A DNA stretch of 64,000 nt from JAPLNB01 sp964451955. GTDB taxonomy: Bacteria; Planctomycetota; Phycisphaerae; Tepidisphaerales; Tepidisphaeraceae. The stretch is from assembly GCA_964451955.1 (NCBI GenBank), contig CAYVKG010000012.1, positions 1 through 64,000 on the forward strand. The letters run 5' to 3'. Below, one piece after another: positions 9,409-15,671 of the stretch (position 1 is its first letter; every line of letters begins with the position of its first letter). The translations under genes and the position numbers were made by a program. The notes below the pieces were generated by a model. That model was not told the origin of the DNA. It made no database searches and worked only from the letters and a program-made list of their open reading frames with translations.

Positions 9409-9639
9409 GTGAACGGAGTACTGAAAATCAGCGTGGCAGCGATGCTGCTGATGCTGCCGTCGTGTGCCAAGGTCGAGGTGACGCACAAGGTTGAGCCGAT
9501 CCACCTGACGGTTGACATCAACATACGGATTGATCGGCAGCTGGACGATTTCTTTTCGTTCGAGCAGCAAGTTGCCCGGCCCGGAACGCAACCGGCGGGT
9601 GATGCGAGAAGCGGCGAAGCGAAGGGAGCGAATCCATGA
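9409..9639 (+). CDS. ynbE: YnbE-like small lipoprotein
   Basis: A 76-aa lipoprotein starting at GTG 9409, 20 nt after the YdbH-like gene. The signal peptide ends in a lipobox, LPSC, with Cys19. The mature part VEPIHLTVDINIRIDRQLD matches the core of the YnbE family (PI-x-[IL]-x-[VM]-[DN]-[IV]-x-[IV]-[RE]). In E. coli YnbE is an outer-membrane lipoprotein that extends the beta-sheet of YdbH to complete an inter-membrane bridge. The C-terminal tail is longer than in E. coli and Ala/Gly-rich. Its stop overlaps the next start (ATGA at 9636-9639). Confidence 0.75.
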   Translation: MNGVLKISVAAMLLMLPSCAKVEVTHKVEPIHLTVDINIRIDRQLDDFFSFEQQVARPGTQPAGDARSGEAKGANP

Positions 9640-10037
9640 AGACGAATCATCCTGGAGCATTGGTGCTTTTGTTGGCGGGGGCGATTTTGGCGGCGGCGCC
9701 CTGGCCAGTAGTGGCCGATCAGAAATCCGACCTGCAGGCGAGGTTCATGGAGCGGCTTGCTCCGATCAACCAATTGAAGCGTGATGGCAAGGTGGGGGAG
9801 ACGTTTGACGGTCTGGTCGAAGCGGTCAGGAACGTTGTGCTCGAGAAAGACCAGAAGAAGCTGGTTGATGACGAGAACGCCGATCGCAACTTGTTGTACA
9901 GACTGATCGCGGACGAGGAAGCGACGACGGTCGGCAAAGTTGCCGAGCGTAATGCCCTTCGGCAGTATAAGAACGGCAAGAAGGGTGACTGGTTCAAGCT
10001 GAAGGATGGGCAGTGGAAGCAGAAAGAGAAGGATTGA
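9636..10037 (+). CDS. ydbL: YdbL-like DUF1318 periplasmic protein
   Basis: Small secreted protein (133 aa) with a signal peptide ending near VVADQ. It resembles the YdbL/DUF1318 family: a KRDGKVGETFDGL segment, a block of basic and acidic residues with NADRN and YRLIADEE, and a C-terminal GDWFKLKDGQWKQK, corresponding to the 'G.yv...G.W..k' end of the family. In E. coli YdbL is a periplasmic chaperone-like partner of YnbE and YdbH. It is translationally coupled to the YnbE-like gene by a 4-nt overlap. Confidence 0.78.
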   Translation: MKTNHPGALVLLLAGAILAAAPWPVVADQKSDLQARFMERLAPINQLKRDGKVGETFDGLVEAVRNVVLEKDQKKLVDDENADRNLLYRLIADEEATTVGKVAERNALRQYKNGKKGDWFKLKDGQWKQKEKD

Positions 10038-10110
10038 GGGTGTGATCGGGGGGCTGTTAACAACACGTCTCTACGGGGGTATATTTTTCAGGCATCTCAG
10101 GAGGCATTCG

Positions 10111-10764
10111 ATGGTTATGCGCGGCTATTGTTGGGCAGTGGTTCTGGTCACAGTTGCGGTTGTGGCGAGTTTTGTGCTTGGGCAGCAGAACACGGCGAGC
10201 CAGGAAGCCAGGAAGCGTGTGGGGGAGGCGCAGAAGGAACTGGGCAAGGCGCAGGGGGCGTTGAACGCCGCGGTAGCCAAGTTGAGAGTGGAGTTTCAGA
10301 AGAGCGAGGATTGGACGAAGGTGCAGGCGGATTTGAGAGAGGCGAAGAAGGAGTTTGAGTCTGCGAAGCAGGCCGTGACGGAGTCACTGCAGGCGAAGCC
10401 CGAGTACCAGAAAGCATTGGCGGAGAAGAAGAAGGCGGAGGAAGCCAAGGACGCCTTGCGAGCGTCGGGCGCTGACGCGGACAAGCTGTTTGCGGCTGCG
10501 GACAAAGCGATGGTCGCCTCGGCCGCCGTGGCCAAGCTGGAAAATGACGCGTTGGCGGCCGATGCCAAGGCCGTGGAGGCCAAGCAGAAGCTGGCGTATG
10601 CGACGGCCGCCGTCATAGCGAGTCAGAAGCTTTTTGAGGAATCAATCAAGACGAATCCGGAACTGGAGACGTTGCGTCGGGATGTCGAGACCGCCAAGGA
10701 GAGGGTGCAGCAGGCGGCGAAGGATCTTGCCGCGGTGCGCAAGGCCGATTCGGCGTCGCGGTGA
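10111..10764 (+). CDS. Secreted coiled-coil protein
   Basis: Protein of 217 aa, from ATG 10111, with AGGAGG at 10099-10104. A signal peptide (VVLVTVAVVASFVLG) leads to a mature chain made almost wholly of Ala/Lys/Glu-rich heptads, predicting long periplasmic coiled coils. There are no recognisable catalytic motifs and no cysteines in the mature part. It lies 73 nt after the YdbL-like gene on the same strand and could be a fourth envelope gene of that unit or separately transcribed. It is not assigned to a named family. Confidence 0.75.
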   Translation: MVMRGYCWAVVLVTVAVVASFVLGQQNTASQEARKRVGEAQKELGKAQGALNAAVAKLRVEFQKSEDWTKVQADLREAKKEFESAKQAVTESLQAKPEYQKALAEKKKAEEAKDALRASGADADKLFAAADKAMVASAAVAKLENDALAADAKAVEAKQKLAYATAAVIASQKLFEESIKTNPELETLRRDVETAKERVQQAAKDLAAVRKADSASR

Positions 10765-10855
10765 TGGGGCGAGCGGTCGGATTTGTCGCGCGGTCAGGGG
10801 ATGGCGTGGCGGAGGGGCGGTTGATTGGCGGCAGGTGTGGGGAAGCGACCGGCGA

Positions 10856-11572
10856 CTATTTGAGTTCGACGGTCCAGTAGGCGTCGTCCAGGAACTGTTT
10901 CCAAGACCAATAGCGAGCGTCGGCGAGTCGGATGTTGATGACGGGGCTTCGTCGCGGTTTGACGGGCCTTGCGATCAGGTGCATGTGGGCTTGTTCGGGG
11001 GTTCGGCCGCCCTTCCTGACGTTGCATCGAACGCAGCAGCAGACGATGTTTTCCCATGTTGTTCGGCCGCCCTGGCTTTTTGGGATGATGTGGTCGAGGG
11101 AGAGTTCGGTGGTGGAGAACTTCTTGCCGCAATACTGGCAGCGGTTGGAGTCGCGAGCGTAGATGTTCCGGCGATTGAACTTGACATCCTGGCGTGGGAG
11201 CTTGTCGTAAGCCAGGAGGCGAATAATGCGGGGGACGGCGATCTGGAATCGAACGGTGTGGATCCAGTCGTATTGTTCAGGCTGAAACTCGGCCTTGAGC
11301 TGGGAGAGGTCGCGCCAGGACTCGAAATCGAGATTGAGCCACCTTGATTGGCCCTTGGCGTCCATTTCGATGTGGATGACTTCGGCGAGTTCACGGCAGA
11401 GCAGTGAGAAAGCGCGCTTGACGTTGATGACGCGGATGGCCTGGTAGAACTGATTAAGCACGAGCACATTGGCATTGAGGGCTACCGTGCCGACGGCAGT
11501 CGCCGCAGGTGATGGGACGAAAGGCCCTTTGCCAAGGACCTGGGGATGGATAGAGTTCATCGGCATCTTCAA
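10856..11572 (-). CDS. HNH endonuclease family protein
   Basis: A 238-aa protein with a C-terminal HNH nuclease domain (about residues 140-195). It shows CQYCGKKF, LDHIIPKSQGG (the catalytic His of the beta-beta-alpha-metal fold), WENIV and CVRCNVRKG, i.e. two CxxC pairs that hold a structural zinc. Proteins of this type are widespread free-standing HNH proteins in planctomycetes and cyanobacteria, often not linked to restriction systems. The N-terminal 140 residues (NANVLVLNQFYQAIRV) are also typical of that group. It is divergent from folC, with 279 nt between, and no methylase or mobile element is adjacent. Confidence 0.85.
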   Translation of the reverse strand: MKMPMNSIHPQVLGKGPFVPSPAATAVGTVALNANVLVLNQFYQAIRVINVKRAFSLLCRELAEVIHIEMDAKGQSRWLNLDFESWRDLSQLKAEFQPEQYDWIHTVRFQIAVPRIIRLLAYDKLPRQDVKFNRRNIYARDSNRCQYCGKKFSTTELSLDHIIPKSQGGRTTWENIVCCCVRCNVRKGGRTPEQAHMHLIARPVKPRRSPVINIRLADARYWSWKQFLDDAYWTVELK

Positions 11573-11813
11573 GTCTCATCGCCCGGATACGAGCAGGATG
11601 GATGCGGCCGTACAAACCCGATGACCAATGCGCCCAAGGCTCAGGGGAGCATTATAGGACGATGGGGAGGTCGATGCCAGACCCGAGTATGGGAGGAGAA
11701 ACGTGGTCGGCGGGGTTGGGGTAGTTGGAGTGGGAAGTTGCCGCAACGCACGGGCTATGGCGGGTGTTGGTTGGAGCGTAAAGGGCTGATTCATAATGTT
11801 TTAAACGCGTGAT

Positions 11814-11842
11814 TTGCAGATTCTGGCCGCAATTGTTAGAAT
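11814..11842 (+). promoter_or_regulatory. Candidate sigma70-type promoter for folC, leaderless geometry
   Basis: TTGCAG at 11814-11819, a 17-nt spacer and TAGAAT at 11837-11842. Only 9 nt separate the -10 from ATG 11852, so the transcript would start at or next to the start codon. No good ribosome binding site lies between. Confidence 0.45.
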
Positions 11843-11851
11843 GGGTGGCTT

Positions 11852-13336
11852 ATGGCCCTTCGAACGAAACCCAAACGAGTGACGAAGCGACGTAGGACGG
11901 TCGTCGTTGGAGGGGGCGCGAAGACTGCTCGGTCTTCAATGCGGGCGAGTGATGCTCAAAAGCATCATGGGGCGGTGGAGGTGAAGGGCGGGCCTTCGTC
12001 GCTTAGTGGCTATGGAAAGGCCCTGCGTTTTCTGGCGGGCCTGACGGATCACGAGCGTCTGCGAATTGTGCGTTATAACACAGAGACATTTGATTTGGCG
12101 CGGATGCGGACGCTGTTGAGGCGGCTGGGCAATCCGCACGAAGCATTCAAGTCGGTTCATGTGGCCGGAACGAAAGGGAAGGGCAGCACTTGCGCGATGA
12201 CGGCCGCGATGCTTCAGGCATGTGGGTATAAGGTGGGTTTGTACACCAGTCCGCATCTGATTGACATTCGCGAGCGCATTGCGATCAACGGGGAGATGAT
12301 CCATCAGGCGGATTTCGCGAGACTGGTGAGAGTGGTGGAGCCAATCCTTGCGAGGATCAAGCCGGCACCGAGTTTCTTTGATGTGCTGACGGCGATGGCG
12401 TTCAAGCACTTTGCCGACAACAAGGTGGATATCGCGGTGGTGGAGACGGGTTTGGGTGGACGGCTGGACTCGACGAACGTGTTGACGCCGGAAGTGACGG
12501 CGATAACGAGCATCAGCAAGGATCACATGCAGCAGTTGGGGCACACGCTGCCGAAGATTGCCGAGGAGAAAGCCGGGATATTCAAGAACACGATTCCCGC
12601 GTTGACGGTGATTCAGGAACCTGAAGTGGAGACGGTACTGCGGCAGGCGGCGGAGCGGGTTGGCGCGCCCTTTGACATTGCGGGAAAGACGATAGAGTTC
12701 AGCTACCGGTTCGAATCGAGCCGGATGCTGGGCCCGCACAACCGGATTTGCCTGACGACGCCGAATAGTCGGTTTGAGCATCTGGCCGTTCCGTTGGTGG
12801 GGGAGCACCAGGCGGTGAATTGCGGGTTGGCGCTGAGCATCATCGATCGGCTGAAGTCGCGGGGTCTTGCGATCAGCGACAGCAAGGCGATGGAGGGTCT
12901 GGCGAAGACGACGATTCCGGGTCGCATGGAATTCGTTTCGCAGAATCCGCGAGTGATCGTGGATGGCGCGCATAATGCGGCGAGTCTCGATGCCCTGATG
13001 CGTGCGATAGGGCAGCACATTCCGTACGATTCGATGGTGGTGATATTCGGGTGCTGCGCGGACAAGGACATTCCGGGCATGCTCGAGCGTATCACGTGCG
13101 GCGCCGACAAGGTGATCTTTACGAAAGTTGACTCGGTGCGGACGGCGGATCCGGAGGAGTTGGCGGCGCGGTATATCGAGCTGTATGGGAAGATGGCCCA
13201 AGTGGCGCCGACGCTTCAGGATGCTTTGGCGATTGCCAACCGGGCGGTCACGAAGGAGGACTTGATCTGCATTACTGGGAGCTTTTATCTGGTTGGCGAG
13301 GCGAAGAAGCAGTTTGCGTCGGCGAAGCCCGCCTGA
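11852..13336 (+). CDS. folC: Folylpolyglutamate synthase / dihydrofolate synthase
   Basis: FolC adds glutamate to dihydropteroate and/or tetrahydrofolates. The Mur-ligase fold is clear: the P-loop in HVAGTKGKGSTC (about residues 103-114), YTSPHLIDIRERI, VVETGLGGRLDSTN, KDHMQQLG with EKAGIFK, and VDGAHNAAS. At 494 aa it is about 60 residues longer than usual because of a basic N-terminal leader (KPKRVTKRRRT and following) without family similarity. A start at ATG 11942 would remove part of it, but the promoter position (-10 ends at 11842) agrees with 11852. An intrinsic terminator follows at 13362. Confidence 0.93.
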   Translation: MALRTKPKRVTKRRRTVVVGGGAKTARSSMRASDAQKHHGAVEVKGGPSSLSGYGKALRFLAGLTDHERLRIVRYNTETFDLARMRTLLRRLGNPHEAFKSVHVAGTKGKGSTCAMTAAMLQACGYKVGLYTSPHLIDIRERIAINGEMIHQADFARLVRVVEPILARIKPAPSFFDVLTAMAFKHFADNKVDIAVVETGLGGRLDSTNVLTPEVTAITSISKDHMQQLGHTLPKIAEEKAGIFKNTIPALTVIQEPEVETVLRQAAERVGAPFDIAGKTIEFSYRFESSRMLGPHNRICLTTPNSRFEHLAVPLVGEHQAVNCGLALSIIDRLKSRGLAISDSKAMEGLAKTTIPGRMEFVSQNPRVIVDGAHNAASLDALMRAIGQHIPYDSMVVIFGCCADKDIPGMLERITCGADKVIFTKVDSVRTADPEELAARYIELYGKMAQVAPTLQDALAIANRAVTKEDLICITGSFYLVGEAKKQFASAKPA

Positions 13337-13361
13337 AGCAGGTTGTAAGAGCGAATGACAG

Positions 13362-13386
13362 GGCCGGTCCAGGGACCGGCCTTTTT
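13362..13386 (+). terminator. Intrinsic terminator after folC
   Basis: GGCCGGTC and GACCGGCC form a perfect 8-bp stem around a 4-nt loop, followed at once by TTTTT (13382-13386). It lies 25 nt after the folC stop and just before the next gene. Confidence 0.8.
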
Positions 13387-13397
13387 CATGGGATGCC

Positions 13398-13859
13398 ATG
13401 GGACTGCCGCAGAGACGATTGTGGGGCAGCTGGTATCGACGGCTGATTGTGCCCGTTGCGAATGGGGCCGTTGTGTTCTGTGTCGTGCTGGCGGTTCGGG
13501 TCGCCTGGATCAAGACGGTGCCGCTGGAGCAGTTTGGCAGGACGGGTTGGTCGGACTGGGGCCGGGATCGTTTTTCAGAAGTCGGTCGGCTTTACGAGGG
13601 GATTCGGCCGCATTTGGGCCAGGTCGAACGCGTTGGCTTGGTGTGCGGCGAGAGCGGTGATGATACGGGTGAGCTTCACCACTACATGGCGCAGTCGATT
13701 CTTGCACCGGTGATTGTATCGAAGGCGAAGTCGGAATTCCGGTTGATCGCGGTATTCGAAAGCGAGGCGGAGTTGGTCCACTTCCTCGAGGTAGGCGATT
13801 TCACGGTGCATCGGCGTGTTGCGAGCGGGGTGGCGATTCTTGACCGGGTGGGCAGATGA
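13398..13859 (+). CDS. Uncharacterised single-pass membrane protein
   Basis: A 153-aa protein with one N-terminal transmembrane helix (about residues 18-33, ANGAVVFCVVLAVRVAW). The rest is a small soluble domain with no motif that I recognise; the GLVCGESGDDTGELHHYMAQSILAP portion may be a Rossmann-like alpha/beta segment. The stop overlaps the start of the following glycosyltransferase-like gene (ATGA at 13856-13859), so the two are translationally coupled and probably work together. The start is uncertain; no strong ribosome binding site is seen. Confidence 0.6.
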   Translation: MGLPQRRLWGSWYRRLIVPVANGAVVFCVVLAVRVAWIKTVPLEQFGRTGWSDWGRDRFSEVGRLYEGIRPHLGQVERVGLVCGESGDDTGELHHYMAQSILAPVIVSKAKSEFRLIAVFESEAELVHFLEVGDFTVHRRVASGVAILDRVGR

Positions 13860-15292
13860 ATGTCGCGTGGCTACTCGTTGGGGCAGGGGCATCGCTCTGG
13901 ACGGGCTGGTGGCTGGTGCGTTGGCTGTCCTGCTCGCCGGTTGGATTCGGCGCGGTCCGCATGTGCTTGGCGATTGGCCTTGGGTTGGCGGTAGGGGGGG
14001 CGCACTACTGTGTCTGGCGAGCGAGTTATCCGCAGGGTGTTGCGCTGTATCGGATCGTGGATTGCCTGGTCATACCTTTGGCAGCGTGGCTTGTGGGGCG
14101 GGGGACGAGGTCACCGATGGCTGCCATCGGCCATGCCACATCGGGCAGATGCGGGTGGATTCTGGGCATCGTGACGGTTGGGGTTGTTGGGGCGGGGCTG
14201 GCGGTCGTGGGGGGGTGGGCGTGGCGAGAGCCGCTGGGCATCTGGGACGGTTGGGCGATATGGAATCTGAAGGCGAGGTTTCTTTATCGGGGTGGTGCGA
14301 ACTGGACCGCCATGTTTTCTCGGGAGTTGTGGTTCTCGCATCCGGACTATCCCCTGCTTCTTCCGGCGGCCATCGCGCGCTTTTGGTCGTACCTTGGCGA
14401 GGAGACTACCCTTGTTCCTCGGTTTGTCAGCATCGGATACAGCGTGAGTGTGATGGGGCTGTTGTTTACTGCTGTTGCGTGGTTTCGGGGCACGCGTTTG
14501 GCCTGTTATGCACTGCTGGCGTTGGTATCGTCGGCCCCGTTTCTGTACTACGGGGGTGGTCAGGTCGCCGATGTTCCAATGTCCTTGTACGTTCTTGGGG
14601 CGACGGTTGCGATGGCTGCCGCCGGACGATTTGAGCCTGTTTGCGGGAGGCTGTGGGTTCTGGCCGGTATGCTGGCGGGATGCGCTGCGATGCTCAAGAA
14701 CGAGGGCTTGGTTGTTTGTCTGGCGATGCTGGTCGGCATGATCGTTTGGCGAAGATTTGGGCGAGGGTTCTTTCTTCTGGCGGCTGGCATGGCGCCTGGT
14801 CTGGTGTTGGTGGCGGCTCAGAAGCTGTATTATGCGGCGGCGAGCTACCTGGTTGTGGATCAGCCATCGGTCGGAGCCGTTCTTGCGAAGTTGGGGGACG
14901 GTTGGCGTCACGGCACGATTCTTCGCGCGATGTGGGACTACAATTTCGGTATTGAGCGATGGTTCGTGGTGGGCTCGTTGACGTTGCCGCTGCCCAGGAA
15001 CCTCGGGCTGGTCGTGGTGATCGTCCTTCTGGTGGTGTGGGGTGTCAGACGACTGGGCCGGGATGCACTAGTGGTGTATGTGGGTTGGACGGTGATCGCG
15101 CTGACGGTGGCGGCATACTATGTGACGTTGCTGGCCATGCCCTACGACTTGGCTGAGCTGGTCAAGAGCCTACCTAGGCTGCAGTTACACCTTTGGCCGG
15201 CGCTGATTCTGGTGGTCTGTTTGATGGTGGGGTCGACGGCGCGCGGGGAGGCGGGGAAGTCGGAGGACGCGCAGGAGAGGGCCTGCGGATAG
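13856..15292 (+). CDS. Multi-pass membrane protein, GT-C glycosyltransferase-like
   Basis: A 478-aa polytopic membrane protein with roughly 10-12 hydrophobic segments. The first large loop contains EPLGIWDGWAIWNLKARFL and then HPDYPLLLPA. That arrangement (an acidic/aromatic loop followed by YPLL-P before the next helix) is seen in GT-C fold glycosyltransferases of the GT39/ArnT-like and DUF2029-like groups. Donor and acceptor are unknown. It overlaps the 153-aa gene by 4 nt. No terminator was seen behind it. Confidence 0.7.
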   Translation: MNVAWLLVGAGASLWTGWWLVRWLSCSPVGFGAVRMCLAIGLGLAVGGAHYCVWRASYPQGVALYRIVDCLVIPLAAWLVGRGTRSPMAAIGHATSGRCGWILGIVTVGVVGAGLAVVGGWAWREPLGIWDGWAIWNLKARFLYRGGANWTAMFSRELWFSHPDYPLLLPAAIARFWSYLGEETTLVPRFVSIGYSVSVMGLLFTAVAWFRGTRLACYALLALVSSAPFLYYGGGQVADVPMSLYVLGATVAMAAAGRFEPVCGRLWVLAGMLAGCAAMLKNEGLVVCLAMLVGMIVWRRFGRGFFLLAAGMAPGLVLVAAQKLYYAAASYLVVDQPSVGAVLAKLGDGWRHGTILRAMWDYNFGIERWFVVGSLTLPLPRNLGLVVVIVLLVVWGVRRLGRDALVVYVGWTVIALTVAAYYVTLLAMPYDLAELVKSLPRLQLHLWPALILVVCLMVGSTARGEAGKSEDAQERACG

Positions 15293-15671
15293 CGCATGAG
15301 GTCGGTCGTTCGCTAATTCTTCACGGGTGGTGTGGCAGGCAAGGCTTAGCCGGTGGCAGAAAAAAACCAAGTGAGGCGCAGATTTGCTTGTGGTGCTGTC
15401 GCCGGAGTCGCGTTTCGATTCATAACTATCTGTAAATAATGGTGTTGTCTGCTGTCCAGGCTATTGGCGTGTAATGAACGCCGGACGTGTTAGCCGCGTA
15501 GCATTGGGGGTAGAGATGCTCGGGAGTGTCTTGACACGCTTGCGGTTTTGCGGGCAAACTGCCGCCCCCTGATCGGGTGGCATGACCTATCGGACCCCGC
15601 CAGGTGTCAAGGTTTCAGTTGAGACGGTCGATACGACCGTCACAGGTGTTTTATAGGGGGGACAGAGGCAA
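15293..15671. other. Intergenic region, topA upstream
   Basis: These 379 nt have no credible coding frame. They hold a weak TTGACA at 15531-15536 without a good -10, a perfect inverted repeat at 15623-15641, two CAGGTGT direct repeats around it, and the topA ribosome binding region (GAGG at about 15663-15668). Confidence 0.5.
15601..15649 (+). promoter_or_regulatory. Inverted repeat flanked by direct repeats in the topA leader
   Basis: GACGGTCG (15623-15630), ATA, CGACCGTC (15634-15641) is a perfect 8-bp inverted repeat with a 3-nt centre. CAGGTGT occurs on both sides at 15601-15607 and 15643-15649. The element ends about 20 nt before the topA start, so it could be an operator or an mRNA hairpin affecting translation. 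Confidence 0.35.

Noticed and set aside
10856..11572. HNH gene as part of a mobile intron, phage or restriction system
   Set aside because: No methylase, intron borders, integrase or phage genes are near, and the protein resembles the free-standing HNH type.
12705..12720. TpsiC-like GGTTCGAATC string suggesting a tRNA
   Set aside because: It lies inside folC in frame, and no acceptor stem or D arm can be built around it.
11936..13513. Long open frame antisense to folC (over 500 codons)
   Set aside because: The translation is Arg/His/Gln-rich with no family resemblance and mirrors folC codon bias. The sense strand is a clear folC.
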